Below are positions 9,601 to 18,111 of a DNA stretch of 64,000 bases, piece after piece (within the stretch, counting starts at the first letter, position 1; every line of letters begins with the position of its first letter). The notes under the pieces are model-generated. The model worked only from the letters and a program-made list of their open reading frames with translations. It did not search any database and was not told the origin of the DNA. The position numbers and the translations under genes were made by a program. The stretch comes from Sphingomonas endolithica (GTDB taxonomy: Bacteria; Pseudomonadota; Alphaproteobacteria; Sphingomonadales; Sphingomonadaceae). The stretch covers positions 885,001-949,000 of the forward strand of contig NZ_CP103057.1 in the NCBI RefSeq assembly GCF_025231525.1. The letters run 5' to 3'.

Positions 9601-9883
9601 CGAAGGTGAGCGTGATCGTGACCGTTCCAGAGGACGAGGACGAGGACGAGAAATAGCGAAGGTGATCGATCCCCTTCATCTGCTGCTCGATGATCTGGGT
9701 GGTCGTGTTCTCCAGGGTCTGCGCGTCTGCGCCCGGATAGTTGGCGGTGATCGATACCGCCGGAGGGGCGATCGCCGGGAACTGGGCGATCGGCAGGCTT
9801 CGCAGCGACAGAATGCCGGCGATGACGACCATGACCGCCAGCACATAGGCGAAGATCGGGCGATCGATGAAATAGCGTGACAT
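6680..9883 (-). CDS. RND multidrug efflux pump, inner-membrane transporter (AcrB/MexB, HAE1)
   Basis: A 1067-residue proton-driven pump of the hydrophobe/amphiphile efflux 1 family. The N-terminus [16 protein letters not shown] is the family hallmark. TM4 carries the proton-relay Asp pair in [16 protein letters not shown], and TM10 carries the relay Lys in [11 protein letters not shown]. Twelve TM segments and two large periplasmic loops fit the length. The C-terminal tail beyond the usual end (about 35 residues) is rich in His, Asp and Glu ([15 protein letters not shown]). It starts 6 bases after the adaptor gene's stop and runs into the channel gene, so adaptor, pump and channel are one operon, likely controlled by the divergent TetR protein. 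Substrates cannot be told from sequence. Confidence 0.96.
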   Translation of the reverse strand: MSRYFIDRPIFAYVLAVMVVIAGILSLRSLPIAQFPAIAPPAVSITANYPGADAQTLENTTTQIIEQQMKGIDHLRYFSSSSSSSGTVTITLTFEQGTDPDIAQVQVQNKLQAATPLLPQEVQRQGIIVAKATQNFLLFVGLYSEDGKHDADDLADIVASRISDPLSRVAGVGDTQIFGSQYAMRIWVDPIKLNNYALTMADVTTAVTAQNAQVSAGQIGAQPAPKEQMLNATVSVSSRLTTPEQFSQIRLKSGADGSVVRLGDVARVAIGAENYAFSAQWNGKPASGIGIKLAPGANALDTVVAVKERVNALAKQFPPDVKVIFPYDTSPFVRLSIEQVVETLIEAVVLVFLVMFLFLQNWRATLIPTIAVPVVLTGTFAVLAAFGYSINTLTLFGMVLAIGLLVDDAIVVVENVERLITTEHLSPREAARKSMNEITGALIGIAVVLSAVFLPMAFFGGSTGVIYRQFSITIVSAMVLSVAVALILTPALCATILKPHDPDKGQGNGPLARFFRWFNDKFDRGRVRYERGVRSTANRWGRSLIAYALILAGMAFLFTRLPTGFLPDEDQGVMIALVQGPPGATTARTQKGLDLVRDHFLSDAGDAIRGVYTINGFSFSGQGQNSGIAFIPMKEWKDRPGAKNKAQAVIGRAMGAFSRYSDGLIFAIIPPAVQELGNATGFDLQLVDDSGLGHDKLLAARNQLLGMASQNKSLVGVRPNALDDAPQLKVNVDQDKAGALGLDLAAVNSTIATAWGGSYVNDFIDRGRVKRVYIQADAAYRMTPEDIGDLYVRGASGNMAPFTAFSDVSWHQGPTQLTRYNGQPSMEILGQAAPGVSSGAALKAVEEMQSKLPPGTRLDWTGLSYEEQLSGGQAPALYGLSLLIVFLCLAALYESWSVPISVMLVVPLGVVGALLAASMTGLNNDIYLQVGLITTIGVSAKNAILIVEFAEEKMRDGLNAFDAAIEAAKLRLRPILMTSLAFIFGVFPLAISNGAGAGGQNAIGRAVVGGMLSATVLAIFFVPMFFIVVMRLFGHERGDEQVVEDRRHDEGRHDDSEHGSHPAPQGA

Positions 9884-9889
9884 TGCTTC

Positions 9890-11083
9890 TTACTTCGCCT
9901 GTGCCTGCGCATGACCCTGCGGCGGCGCAGCGCCGGCGGGTTTGGCGTTGGGGTTCCACAGCTTGCCTTGCACCGGCATCCCCGGGCGCAGCATCATGCC
10001 GCCTTCGACGATGATCTTGTCGCCGGGCTTGATTCCGCTGGTCACGAGCCAGTTCTCGCCAAGGGCGCGCGTCGTCTGCAGCGTACGCACCTGCACCTTG
10101 TTGTCCGGACCGACGACCATCACGGTTGCCAGACCCTTCTCATCGCGACTGACGGCGCGCTGTGGCACCAGCATGCCCTTTTCCTGCGTACCTTCGACGA
10201 GCGAAGCACGAACGAACATGCCGGGCAGCAACAGGCCATTGGGATTGGGAAAGAGCGCGCGGATGACCTGCGAGCCGGTCGTCGGATCGACGGTGACGTC
10301 TGCAAACCGAAGCGTGCCTTGCGCCCCATATTCGCTACCGTCTTCCAGCTTCAGCTTCACGCGAGCATTGCCGTCCCGGGTCAATTGGCCGCTGAGGATC
10401 TGCTGGCGCAGCTTCAACAGGTCGGCACTCGATTCCTGGATATCGACGTAGATCGGATCAAGGCGCTGGATGGTAGCAAGCGCATTGGCCTGCGACGCCG
10501 ATACCAGAGCACCGGTGGTGAACACCGAGCGGCCGATGCGGCCGGTGATCGGCGCACGGATGGTGGTGCGGCCAAGATCGATCTCCGCCGTGCGCAAGGC
10601 GGCCTGCTGGGCAGCGACGTCCGCGCGCGATTGTGCAGCCGTGGTCTGGGCGTTCTCGAACTCCTGACGGGCGATCGCGTTGATCTTCACCAGTTCGCCG
10701 TAGCGTCGCGCCAATGCAGCGCTGGAGGCGATGCTCGACTGCGCCCGGGTGAGCGCGGCGCGAGCGCTTGCCGCCTGCGCCTGATAGGGTGCCGGATCGA
10801 TGCGGTAGAGCGGCTGCCCTTTCCGGACCACGTCACCCTCGACGAATAGACGATCGAGGATCAATCCATTCACCTGGGGGCGGACTTCCGACGTCTCGAA
10901 CGCAGCGGTGCGACCGGGAAGCTCGGTCGTCAGCGTCACCGGCTCCTCACGCACGACGACGTATCCGACAGGCGCCGGGCCTTGAGGAGCCTGCTGCTGT
11001 TGCTTGCCGCCATCGCCGCAGGCGGTCAGGGCGAGCAAGGCGCTAGATGCCAGCATACAGCCCATCAGCCGATTGGAGGACAT
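9890..11083 (-). CDS. RND efflux periplasmic adaptor, AcrA/MexA family lipoprotein
   Basis: A 397-residue membrane fusion protein. The N-terminus is a lipoprotein signal ending LTACG. Then come a first half-lipoyl segment (PGRTAAFETSEVRPQVNG), the alpha-hairpin (about 100-170, with RAALTRAQSSIASSAAL), a second lipoyl half (GRTTIRAPITGRIGRS), the beta-barrel and the membrane-proximal domain. Length and order are those of AcrA. I preferred ATG 11083 over a start 15 codons upstream because only the shorter form gives a clean signal peptide. First gene of the three-gene efflux operon; its upstream region, shared with tetR, has an inverted repeat that could be the operator. Confidence 0.94.
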   Translation of the reverse strand: MSSNRLMGCMLASSALLALTACGDGGKQQQQAPQGPAPVGYVVVREEPVTLTTELPGRTAAFETSEVRPQVNGLILDRLFVEGDVVRKGQPLYRIDPAPYQAQAASARAALTRAQSSIASSAALARRYGELVKINAIARQEFENAQTTAAQSRADVAAQQAALRTAEIDLGRTTIRAPITGRIGRSVFTTGALVSASQANALATIQRLDPIYVDIQESSADLLKLRQQILSGQLTRDGNARVKLKLEDGSEYGAQGTLRFADVTVDPTTGSQVIRALFPNPNGLLLPGMFVRASLVEGTQEKGMLVPQRAVSRDEKGLATVMVVGPDNKVQVRTLQTTRALGENWLVTSGIKPGDKIIVEGGMMLRPGMPVQGKLWNPNAKPAGAAPPQGHAQAQAK

Positions 11084-11139
11084 AGAATTTCCCGCTTGAA
11101 AAAAGGTATGAGAGCGATCACTCACCAATCGCGTCGTTA

Positions 11140-11160
11140 GACCCGCCGGTCGAGCGGGTC
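11140..11160. promoter_or_regulatory. Inverted repeat, candidate TetR operator
   Basis: GACCCGC, 7-base spacer, GCGGGTC, lying in the 103-base gap between the divergent efflux operon and the TetR gene. Size and position fit a TetR-family dimer site that would control both directions. The repeat is 27 bases upstream of the tetR TTG start and about 57 upstream of the adaptor ATG. No binding evidence is available from sequence alone. Confidence 0.5.
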
Positions 11161-11186
11161 AACATGACTCAAGAGAGGTTCATCAA

Positions 11187-11780
11187 TTGTCGATCGTGGA
11201 ATGCCTGCCCCCGTCGCGCGCCGAGTTGCGCCGAGATATTATCAAGGCGGCGGCACGTCGATTGTTCGTGGAACACGGCTTCCACGCCACCGGCATTGCG
11301 CTGATCGCCAAGGAATCCGGTGTGGCCGTCCAACAATTGTACCGCGACTTCCCATCGAAAGAAGATATCATCGCAGCAATTGTCGAGGCAGATTGCAAGA
11401 GATTTGCGGACTTGGCCACGCTCGACAAAGCATTAGCGGCAAAGAATCGCGATGGCATCATCAATTGGCTGACAACCGCCACCTGCCGCGAAGACGAGGA
11501 AAGTGATCGCCTCTTCCTCGAGATCGCAGCCGAGGCATCTCGCAACCAACGTGTGAGCACGATCTTCTCCGATGTACGCAAGATGATGTCGGAGAACATC
11601 AGTCGCGCCTTTGCCGGCCTGACGGGCAGTGATACCGTACGCAAGGAGCATGGGCTTTTGGCCGAAGCCTTCATGATAGTGTCAGTCGGCTCGGTCTGTA
11701 CACGGACCTTGCATGGGGGCGGCGGCAATCTGGCGAGCAACAAGCTGATAGATTGTTTGATCAGCGGCCTTGGGCGATGA
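11187..11780 (+). CDS. TetR/AcrR family transcriptional regulator
   Basis: A 197-residue repressor-type protein. The N-terminal helix-turn-helix is clear (residues about 12-58): IIKAAARRLFVEHGFHATG, then IAKESGVAVQQLYRDFPSKEDI. The C-terminal two thirds are helical, as expected of a ligand-binding/dimer domain, with no recognisable ligand signature. I use the TTG at 11187 because AGAGAGG sits 8 bases before it; a GTG three codons later (11196) is the alternative. Divergent from the RND operon, so local repression of the pump and autoregulation are the natural guess. Confidence 0.9.
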   Translation: MSIVECLPPSRAELRRDIIKAAARRLFVEHGFHATGIALIAKESGVAVQQLYRDFPSKEDIIAAIVEADCKRFADLATLDKALAAKNRDGIINWLTTATCREDEESDRLFLEIAAEASRNQRVSTIFSDVRKMMSENISRAFAGLTGSDTVRKEHGLLAEAFMIVSVGSVCTRTLHGGGGNLASNKLIDCLISGLGR

Positions 11781-12080
11781 GGTCTGATCTTGCCTGGAGA
11801 GACTACCGGCTCTGTGTCTGACGTTCGGGCGACAGCACCGTCCGCGGCCCTAAATTTAGCAGTGAAAAGGCTGCTGGCCCGACGACGCATCCATACTCTG
11901 TTTGATGAAGGTACGTTTCTGACCAGAAAAATGGCCAACCGCGCAGCCTCTCATCCTGCCGCCCGCTACATACGACGTTTCAGCGCACGACTAAGGTGGT
12001 GTTCTGTGGGACTAAATCACGCAGAAGGCTACTCCCGTGCTTCGCGTCCCAAAAATATGCGGCAATTTCCATAGTGCTAG

Positions 12081-12119
12081 TCTTTGCTGCGTTTATCAAC
12101 GGGGGAACCGCAGCAAAGA
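12081..12119. other. Stem-loop between tetR and the GNAT/hydrolase gene
   Basis: Eleven-base arms (TCTTTGCTGCG and CGCAGCAAAGA) around a 17-base loop, in the 357-base gap between convergent genes (11781-12137). There is no T-run, so it is a weak terminator candidate. The rest of the gap has only low-quality reading frames and a lower GC content than its surroundings; I see no gene in it. Confidence 0.4.
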
Positions 12120-12137
12120 TAGCGAAACATCGATGCG

Positions 12138-13745
12138 TCAGCCCCCTCCAGGGGCCTTCGATCCCTTCGGCCGGCTCTCAGGCGGCGGGAGGTCGCGGGG
12201 CTTCCCGCCGTTCCAGTCGATGCGATAGAGATCGAAGCGCCGATCCGCGAGGTTGCGCACCGTCCCCTCGGCGCGCGCCCAGGTCAGATCGGCGAGATTA
12301 ACGTCGGCGATCGTCAGCGTCTCGATATTCTCGCTCGCCTCAGCCGCGATGCCGTCGCGGGCGAACGGAAAGTCGCACGGTGTCAGGATGCAGGACTGCG
12401 CATATTGCACGTCCATATTGTCTACGCCCGGCAGGTTGCCGACATTGCCCGACAGGACGACGAAACACTGGTTCTCGATCGCGCGGGCCTGCGCGCAATA
12501 GCGCACACGCATATAGCCCTGGCGGTTGTCGGTGCAGAACGGCACGAAGATGATCCGCGCACCTTCGTCCACCAGCCGCCGGGCGAGTTCTGGAAACTCG
12601 CTGTCGTAGCAGATCAATACCCCGATCGGGCCGATATCGGTCTGGATCACGTCGACCGAGCTGCCGCCCTTCACCTTCCACCAGTAGGCTTCGTTCGGGG
12701 TCGGGTGAATCTTCTCCTGCGAGTGGACCGATCCATCGCGCAGGCAGACATAGGCAACGTTCTGGATACTGCCGTCTTCGGTGCGGGTGGGGTGGGATCC
12801 ACCGACGATGTTAATGTTATATCGCAGGGCCATGCGCGAGAGTTCGCGGACGATGGGCTCGCGGTGTTCGGTCATGCGGTCGATCGCCTCCATCGGCGAC
12901 AGCTTGCCCGTCTCGAACGACAGCAGCGACATCGTGAACAGTTCGGGGAACACCACGAAGTCGGACCGGTAATCGGCCGCTACATCCACGAAATATTCGA
13001 TGTTCTTCACGAACTCCTCGAAATTATCGACCGCGCGGGCCTGCAGCTGCACCGTTGCCAGCCTCACGCTCTCGACGTCGCGCGGCACGCGGAAGGCCGG
13101 CGGCTCGTTCGGATCGACATACGGATTGCGCCACACCATGTGCGCCGCCAGGCCGTCCGACGCCTTGTCGAACGGCAGATACTTGTCGAGCACGCCGATA
13201 GGGGTGAAGCCGTTGGAAAGCTGGAAGCCGATCACCGGATCCCGCAACTCGCCGCGCTGGACGCGGGCCAGATAATCCTCCGGGCCATCGACCTTGGATT
13301 TGACCCGCGCATAATTGGGCATGCGACCGCCAAAGACGATCCCGCGCAGTTCCAGCCGTTCGGCCAGCGCCCGCCGGGCATCGTACAGGCGCTTGCCGAT
13401 GCGCAGCCCGCGCTGCCGATCATCCACGGCCATCTCGATGCCGTACAGCCAGTCGCCCGTTGGATCGTGGCGGCTGCCAAAGCCGTTGCCGGTGATGGTC
13501 GCCCAATTATGCGGCGCGAGTGCGATCACCTCGTCGATGCGCGACGATGCGCAATAACCGACGATCGCGCCCTCCAGCACCGCGACGAACTGACCTTCCG
13601 GAAAGTTGTTGATCTGGCCGCTCAGCTGTCCCGCGCTGTAATTCTCGATGCCGGGATAGGCGCGGCTTATCAGCGCCAGGATGCCCGGAACGTCATCCGG
13701 TACGGCGATCCGGATATCCAGCGTGGCGGGGCTCTTCCTCAACAT
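12138..13745 (-). CDS. Bifunctional GNAT N-acetyltransferase / carbon-nitrogen hydrolase
   Basis: A fusion of about 535 residues. The N-terminal 215 residues form a GNAT fold (DIRIAVPDDVPGILALISRAYPG, later the acetyl-CoA loop region DDRQRGLRIGKRLYDA). The C-terminal 310 residues form a nitrilase-superfamily amidase with all three catalytic residues: Glu in VVFPELF, Lys in HSQEKIHPT, Cys in GVLICYDSEFPE. Such fusions are known in proteobacteria, but their substrates are mostly undefined. I place the start at ATG 13745, which has ACGGGGAA upstream; an in-frame ATG at 13775 is possible. The upstream neighbour on the same strand is a 51-residue protein. Confidence 0.9.
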   Translation of the reverse strand: MLRKSPATLDIRIAVPDDVPGILALISRAYPGIENYSAGQLSGQINNFPEGQFVAVLEGAIVGYCASSRIDEVIALAPHNWATITGNGFGSRHDPTGDWLYGIEMAVDDRQRGLRIGKRLYDARRALAERLELRGIVFGGRMPNYARVKSKVDGPEDYLARVQRGELRDPVIGFQLSNGFTPIGVLDKYLPFDKASDGLAAHMVWRNPYVDPNEPPAFRVPRDVESVRLATVQLQARAVDNFEEFVKNIEYFVDVAADYRSDFVVFPELFTMSLLSFETGKLSPMEAIDRMTEHREPIVRELSRMALRYNINIVGGSHPTRTEDGSIQNVAYVCLRDGSVHSQEKIHPTPNEAYWWKVKGGSSVDVIQTDIGPIGVLICYDSEFPELARRLVDEGARIIFVPFCTDNRQGYMRVRYCAQARAIENQCFVVLSGNVGNLPGVDNMDVQYAQSCILTPCDFPFARDGIAAEASENIETLTIADVNLADLTWARAEGTVRNLADRRFDLYRIDWNGGKPRDLPPPESRPKGSKAPGGG

Positions 13746-13813
13746 CGGTCTATTCCCCGTCATCGACGCATGCACATTGCTCGATCGCCAGCGCCTTTAG
13801 GGGCGTCGGTCGA

Positions 13814-13969
13814 TCAGCAGCAAGCACATACTCGCGGCTTGCGCTCTCCGGTCTGCGCGGCCAGCCGCCGGCGCTCCTTGCGGTTCGGTGGGGCAGCATG
13901 GCCGACCGAGGAGCCTTCGACTGCCCCAGCGGACGATACCAGTATCTCTTCGCTGCGCTTCACATGCAT
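13814..13969 (-). CDS. Small basic protein, 51 aa, unknown function
   Basis: Found by reading the 309-base gap between CorA and the GNAT/hydrolase gene. The ATG at 13969 is preceded by AGGAG with 8 bases of spacing, the best ribosome binding site in the gap. The product ends with a basic segment PPNRKERRRLAAQ and a Cys-rich tail VCACC. There is no membrane segment. The NRKERRR-type motif recurs in small uncharacterised proteins, but I cannot name a family. It could be co-transcribed with the GNAT/hydrolase gene 68 bases downstream. Confidence 0.5.
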   Translation of the reverse strand: MHVKRSEEILVSSAGAVEGSSVGHAAPPNRKERRRLAAQTGERKPRVCACC

Positions 13970-14054
13970 TTCGATCGCTCCTGGCCGGGGTAGCAGGAAA
14001 CGGGCACTTGGCCGCTTCGTTCCGGGTGCTGTGGCGACCTGCTGGCACGGACGG

Positions 14055-15023
14055 TCAGAGCCAGCGCACGCGCCTGAACCGCCGATACAGTACGCCGCAG
14101 GTGACTGCGATCACACTGAGCACCATGAAATATCCGTACTTCCAGCGCAGCTCGGGCATGACGTCGAAGTTCATGCCATAGATACCCGCAATCGCCGTCG
14201 GCACGGCCAAGATCGCTGCCCAGGCGGCGAGTTGGCGCGTAATGTCACCGGTGCGCTGCTGTTCCATCAGACTGCTGAATTCGAATACTGACGACAGCAC
14301 TTCGCGCAAACCATCGACCATCGTCTCGACCCGGCGGACATGATCGAACACATCGCTGAAGTAGGCGCGCGCTTCCGGGTCGATACAGGGTAGCTGGCTG
14401 CGCGCAAGCTTGCGCGCCATTTCCTCCATCGGCACCAGAATACGTTGGAAGCGGATTAGTTCGCGTCGGAGGGTAAAGATCCTCGCTACTTCATGCCGTT
14501 CCAGGAAGGCGTCGAGGATCCGTCCTTCCATGGCCAGCACCTCATCCTCGATCGACTGGACGATCGGCAGATATCCATCGACGACGAAATCAAGCACGGC
14601 GTGGAGGACATAATCCACGCCTTGCCCCAGCAGGATCGGCGCGGCTTCGAGTTGATCGCGTAGCGGCTGATGCGAACGATCCGATCCCTGACGAACGGTG
14701 ATGATATGGCTATGGCCGACGAAGATCGCCGTCTGCCCATAATCGATCGTGCCGCCCTCCAGCGTCGCCGTACGGGCAATGACGAACAATTGTTCGCCAT
14801 GCACATCGACCTTAGGCAATTGTCCATCCCTGAGCGCGTCCTCGACCGCCAGCGGGTGCAAGCCGTACAATTCCTTCAGCAAGGCGATCTCGTCGGCGCA
14901 CGGATCGCACAGACCGATCCAGATGAATTGCAACCGATCGGCCGGGCAATCGACATGCTCGCCCAGCGCGACTTCGCGGACACGGTGCCCATGGCGATAA
15001 AGATACGAAGCGACGACCGTCAT
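14055..15023 (-). CDS. corA: CorA-family divalent metal ion transporter
   Basis: A 322-residue CorA/MIT-family channel for Mg2+ or Co2+ (or export of Zn2+/Mg2+, as in ZntB-like members). A cytoplasmic N-terminal domain of about 255 residues (with HPLAVEDALRDGQLPKVD) is followed by two TM segments. The signature loop YGMNFDVMPEL between them carries the GMN selectivity motif and is followed by TM2 and a short basic tail. The Met start fits. It stands alone on the minus strand; nothing in the sequence shows its regulation. The exact metal is not deducible. Confidence 0.93.
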   Translation of the reverse strand: MTVVASYLYRHGHRVREVALGEHVDCPADRLQFIWIGLCDPCADEIALLKELYGLHPLAVEDALRDGQLPKVDVHGEQLFVIARTATLEGGTIDYGQTAIFVGHSHIITVRQGSDRSHQPLRDQLEAAPILLGQGVDYVLHAVLDFVVDGYLPIVQSIEDEVLAMEGRILDAFLERHEVARIFTLRRELIRFQRILVPMEEMARKLARSQLPCIDPEARAYFSDVFDHVRRVETMVDGLREVLSSVFEFSSLMEQQRTGDITRQLAAWAAILAVPTAIAGIYGMNFDVMPELRWKYGYFMVLSVIAVTCGVLYRRFRRVRWL

Positions 15024-15430
15024 GCGTGACTTCCGACCTCTAGCCCCGACGGTGCCGCTGCCGTGCCCGTGATCGCAGCGTTTGATCCGACCGCGCGTTT
15101 GAACGGTCGTTCGTCTCAGCCGACGCGCGGATCGCCTGTGCCGCGAGCAACGACGCCACGGTTAGCCGACCATCGCTCATCGTCGCAGTCTCTACGGGAC
15201 AATCGAGAATCGTCGCCGAGGGTATGGAAGCCCGAGCCGCATTCGCACACCATCGCCGCCATTTCCGAGGCACTTTCGGACCATGCATACTCATGATGCG
15301 GGACGACCACCGCCGGGTTCGGTGCTCCGAAGGAATAAACGCCCCTCAATCCTGGGCCTGGGCGCAACCCCGTTCGCGCCGGCATCAGCCGCCGGCTGCC
15401 GATCGCGTCCGGCTGGGATCTTCCACCTTT
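15024..15430. other. 407-base stretch with no convincing gene
   Basis: Two overlapping minus-strand frames are partly protein-like: one with a Cys-containing segment MVCECGSGFHTLGDD (about 15260) and, in another frame, one with MSDGRLTVASLLAAQAIRAS (about 15180). They could be two very short genes or one gene broken by a frameshift. Neither has a good ribosome binding site and I do not call either. No repeats or tRNAs are present. Confidence 0.3.
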
Positions 15431-15883
15431 TCACCACTGGCTTGCAGCCTGCAGGCGAGGCGACACATGGAGCTTCGCCTCGGGGCTGCGCCAGGAGGGT
15501 GGCATTTCGTTCATGGCTTCGATGTGCGGCAACGCCGGCGGAAGCCCGATCTTCGGCTCCGACGATAGCGCGTCCGCACGTACAAACTCCGGCCCGTCGG
15601 CATCCCGACGCGCTTGTGGCGCCGAGGCGGGCATCCGTTGCCACCGGGCACTGACCTCGATCCGATCCAGCACGTGGTGGCCGAGCAGCAGTAAAGCCGC
15701 GCCAAAGCTGCTGCACAGGAACGCGATGGCAGCGAGCAGGTATATCACCACGCCCGGCTCTGCCCGCGCTGCGCCGTCATAGAGATGACCTAGCGTATGG
15801 ATCGCCAGATAGGCCGTGGCGCAGCTTAGTGCACCCGCCGCCCTGATCGTAATATCCGTTCGCTTGTGAGCCCAGTCCGCCAT
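15431..15883 (-). CDS. Orphan two-TM membrane protein, 150 aa, under the shared kdp-region motif
   Basis: After a short basic N-terminus come two hydrophobic segments, about residues 13-33 (AAGALSCATAYLAIHTLGHLY) and 42-68 (VVIYLLAAIAFLCSSFGAAL). A soluble tail of about 80 residues follows (VSARWQRMPASAPQARRDADG and on). I recognise no family. I chose ATG 15883, whose coding starts with basic residues just before TM1; the frame is open further upstream but reads as low-quality Arg/Gly text. The motif at 15925-15972 lies 41 bases upstream in the same direction and is shared with torF-kdp, which suggests co-regulation with potassium transport. lysA lies upstream on the same strand. Confidence 0.7.
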   Translation of the reverse strand: MADWAHKRTDITIRAAGALSCATAYLAIHTLGHLYDGAARAEPGVVIYLLAAIAFLCSSFGAALLLLGHHVLDRIEVSARWQRMPASAPQARRDADGPEFVRADALSSEPKIGLPPALPHIEAMNEMPPSWRSPEAKLHVSPRLQAASQW

Positions 15884-15924
15884 GCCACCCGTCCTCGATG
15901 TGGCATTCCAGCTATCGCTTGCGG

Positions 15925-15972
15925 CATAGCGTTTCGAGATCGAAACACGTGTTTCGCATAGCCGCCACGTAG
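15925..15972 (-). promoter_or_regulatory. Conserved motif copy A, upstream of the 150-aa membrane protein
   Basis: Read on the minus strand: CTATGCGAAA, 7 variable bases, TTCGATCTCGAAA, CG, CTATG (15961 to 15925), with an extra CTACG 11 bases further upstream (15972). Three other copies share the same internal spacing. In this copy the variable part creates a perfect palindrome CGAAACAC/GTGTTTCG. It ends 41 bases before the ATG. Repeats 11 bases apart are typical of OmpR/PhoB-family binding sites, and KdpE belongs to that family; the assignment to KdpE is inference. Confidence 0.65.
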
Positions 15973-16002
15973 CATTTGGCAGCACCTGACCGGCACCGGC
16001 CA

Positions 16003-17286
16003 TCATGCGGCTTCCAGCGCGTGATGATGCTGCAGCCAGTGCGGAACATGCTGCGCCGTCATCATCGCCTCGGGCAGGATGCGATCGGCCACCACCGCGA
16101 ACCGATCGCCATCGACCAGCACTTCTGCCACCAGCGCGCGGCAATTATAGGTCGAGGCCATCGTCGCGCCGTAAGCGCCGGCCGTCAGGAACACGGCCAG
16201 ATCGCCCGCGGCCACCTCGTCGATATCGCGCGCCATCGCGAAGGTGTCGCCGCTTTCGCAAACCGGGCCGGCGATATTGGCGCAGATCCGCGCCCCGCTC
16301 GGCCGCACCGCCGCGAATTCGTGGAAGGCGTCGTACAAAGCGGGCCGTGCCAGATCGTTCATCGCCGCATCGACGATGACATAGGGTCGCGGCACGCCGG
16401 GCTTCACCCACAACACTTCGGTCAGCAGCACCCCGCCCGCCCCGGCGATGAAGCGCCCGGGTTCGAACATCAGCGTCGCATCCCAGTCCCGCGTGACGCG
16501 CGCGACCATCGCGCCATACGCGGCGGGCGTCGGGAATATTTCGCCGGCACGGTAGGACACACCGAGACCGCCGCCGAGATCGACATGGCTGATCGCGTGC
16601 CCAGCCGCGCGCAACTCGGCAATTAGCCTGCCGACCCGCTCATACGCCTGCTCGAGCGGCGCCAGATCGGCGATCTGGCTACCGATATGGATCGCAATGC
16701 CGCGCAGGTCGAGACCGTCGAGCGCGGCAAGGCGGGCATAGATGCCGGCAGCGTCCGCCACCGCAACGCCGAACTTGTTCTCGCGCCGGCCGGTGGAGAT
16801 CTTGGCGTGCGTCTGCGCATCGATATCGGGATTGATCCGCAGCACCGCGGGTGCGCGAACGCCGCGCGTGGCCGCCAGGGCGGCAAGCACGACGCCTTCT
16901 TCTTCGAGCTCCAGGTTGAACTGCCCGATTCCGGCATCCAGCGCCGCGGCCAGTTCCCGGCCGCTCTTGCCTACGCCGGAAAAGACGATGCCGGACGCCG
17001 GCATCCCGGCCGCCAGGGCGTGGAGCATTTCGCCGCCGGAGACGATGTCGGCGCCATAACCCTCGTCCGCCAACAAGCGCAGCACGGCAAGGTTCGGGTT
17101 GGCCTTCACCGCAAAGGCGAGATGCTTGCGCGGCACCGCTGCCAGCCCAGCGCGGAACGCGCGCGCCGCGTCGCGCAGCGCGGCGGCGGAATAGACATAA
17201 GCAGGCGTACCGACCGCCGCGGCGATGGTGTTGAGCGCGACCGCCTCGGCGTGGAGCACGCCGTCATGGAGCCGAAAATGCGACAT
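16003..17286 (-). CDS. lysA: Diaminopimelate decarboxylase
   Basis: Catalyses meso-diaminopimelate to L-lysine, the last step of lysine synthesis (427 residues, normal). A fold-type III PLP enzyme: the PLP lysine lies in HLAFAVKANPN, the phosphate-binding glycine-rich strand is HVDLGGGLGVSY, and the C-terminal active-site motifs are GPVCESGDTFA (catalytic Cys from the partner subunit) and GAYGATMASTYN. It starts 48 bases after a small membrane-protein gene on the same strand and could be read through from the motif-B promoter, an unusual neighbourhood for lysA. Confidence 0.96.
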   Translation of the reverse strand: MSHFRLHDGVLHAEAVALNTIAAAVGTPAYVYSAAALRDAARAFRAGLAAVPRKHLAFAVKANPNLAVLRLLADEGYGADIVSGGEMLHALAAGMPASGIVFSGVGKSGRELAAALDAGIGQFNLELEEEGVVLAALAATRGVRAPAVLRINPDIDAQTHAKISTGRRENKFGVAVADAAGIYARLAALDGLDLRGIAIHIGSQIADLAPLEQAYERVGRLIAELRAAGHAISHVDLGGGLGVSYRAGEIFPTPAAYGAMVARVTRDWDATLMFEPGRFIAGAGGVLLTEVLWVKPGVPRPYVIVDAAMNDLARPALYDAFHEFAAVRPSGARICANIAGPVCESGDTFAMARDIDEVAAGDLAVFLTAGAYGATMASTYNCRALVAEVLVDGDRFAVVADRILPEAMMTAQHVPHWLQHHHALEAA

Positions 17287-17334
17287 GGATGATCTCGATG
17301 TTTCTGTCGGGTGAGCGACGCTGGCGAGGAATAC

Positions 17335-17595
17335 TCAGCGTGCCTCGTCGATGTTGCGGCGAAAACGGCGGATGCGGCGCGCGTGGATGATATCGGCGGT
17401 ATGGGGATGGCCCCGCCGCTCGGCCTGGACGGCAATCGCCACCCGCTTGCCGTTGATCACCAGGGTCAGGCCGAACAGGACGACCAGGAACAGCAGGACG
17501 ATGAGCGGTGCGCTTTCCGCCGTCAGCGCTACGCCACCTGCCGCGATGCAGAGCACGGCACCAGCGCTGCGCCACAGCGCATCTCGCTTCGTCAC
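17335..17595 (-). CDS. Small membrane protein, 86 aa, unknown function
   Basis: Two close hydrophobic segments (about residues 9-28, SAGAVLCIAAGGVALTA, and 31-52, LIVLLFLVVLFGLTLVI) are followed by a strongly basic C-terminal tail (HARRIRRFRRNIDEAR). The GTG start overlaps the TGA of the upstream methyltransferase-like gene by 4 bases and has CAGGAG 7 bases before it; an ATG 21 bases further upstream is the alternative. The overlap shows it belongs to the same operon as the methyltransferase-like and 87-residue genes. No family recognised. Confidence 0.75.
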   Translation of the reverse strand: MTKRDALWRSAGAVLCIAAGGVALTAESAPLIVLLFLVVLFGLTLVINGKRVAIAVQAERRGHPHTADIIHARRIRRFRRNIDEAR

Positions 17596-18098
17596 GCTGC
17601 GCTCCTGCCGCCACATGCCGTCCGCTCATCGCGGATCACGACATCGCCCGCGCGCGCCAACGCCTGGCCCACATCCGAGCGATGCGGGCCGTGCCACAGC
17701 ACGATGTCGGCGGGCAGCTCACACTCTTCGCCGAGTGCGACCAGCACGTCCGCCAGTTCGAACGTCAAGCCGATCGCACGGTCGCGCTGCCGCTCCGACG
17801 CCGCTTTCGCGCGCCCGATCAATGCCGGAGCGCCATCGACTCCTCGGCCCTCGATCGCCGTGAAGCCGAGCGACCGGGCAAAGTGCGCCGCCTGGATGAG
17901 CAGGCACCCCGCGCCGCAATCGGCATCAACGATGCGTACCGAGAACCGACCGCGTTCGCGCAGCGTCGTCAATGCCGCGACGATCGCGGGCCAGCGCGGA
18001 TCGTGCAGTGCGGTGCGGCTGCCCGGCAGATGCGCGCCCGCCCCGGGCGGCTGCGTGGTTGTGGACTGAGCGGCGGTCTGTGCAATGCTGTTCTTCAT
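17592..18098 (-). CDS. Small class I SAM-dependent methyltransferase-like protein
   Basis: 168 residues. A Rossmann-type motif I is visible as RIVDADCGAGCLLIQAAHFA (about residues 58-77), followed by the acidic turn GRGVDGAPALIGRA at the end of strand 2 and ELADVLVALGE. That is consistent with binding S-adenosylmethionine. The protein is short, ending soon after strand 4/5 (PADIVLWHGP, then DVVIRDE), so the substrate-binding part is minimal. I use ATG 18098 with GAGGGG upstream. It sits between the 87-residue protein (13-base gap) and the small membrane protein (4-base overlap). The substrate is unknown. Confidence 0.7.
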   Translation of the reverse strand: MKNSIAQTAAQSTTTQPPGAGAHLPGSRTALHDPRWPAIVAALTTLRERGRFSVRIVDADCGAGCLLIQAAHFARSLGFTAIEGRGVDGAPALIGRAKAASERQRDRAIGLTFELADVLVALGEECELPADIVLWHGPHRSDVGQALARAGDVVIRDERTACGGRSAA

Positions 18099-18111
18099 GG
18101 TGCGTATCCCC

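Noticed and set aside
12405..14291. 628-codon plus-strand open frame opposite the GNAT/hydrolase gene
   Set aside because: It is the antisense of a gene with three intact catalytic motifs; its product is a His/Arg/Asp-rich text without homology, as high-GC antisense frames usually give.
15040..15385. Two short minus-strand frames in the gap after corA
   Set aside because: Partly protein-like but with no ribosome binding site or family; noted as a gap, not as genes.
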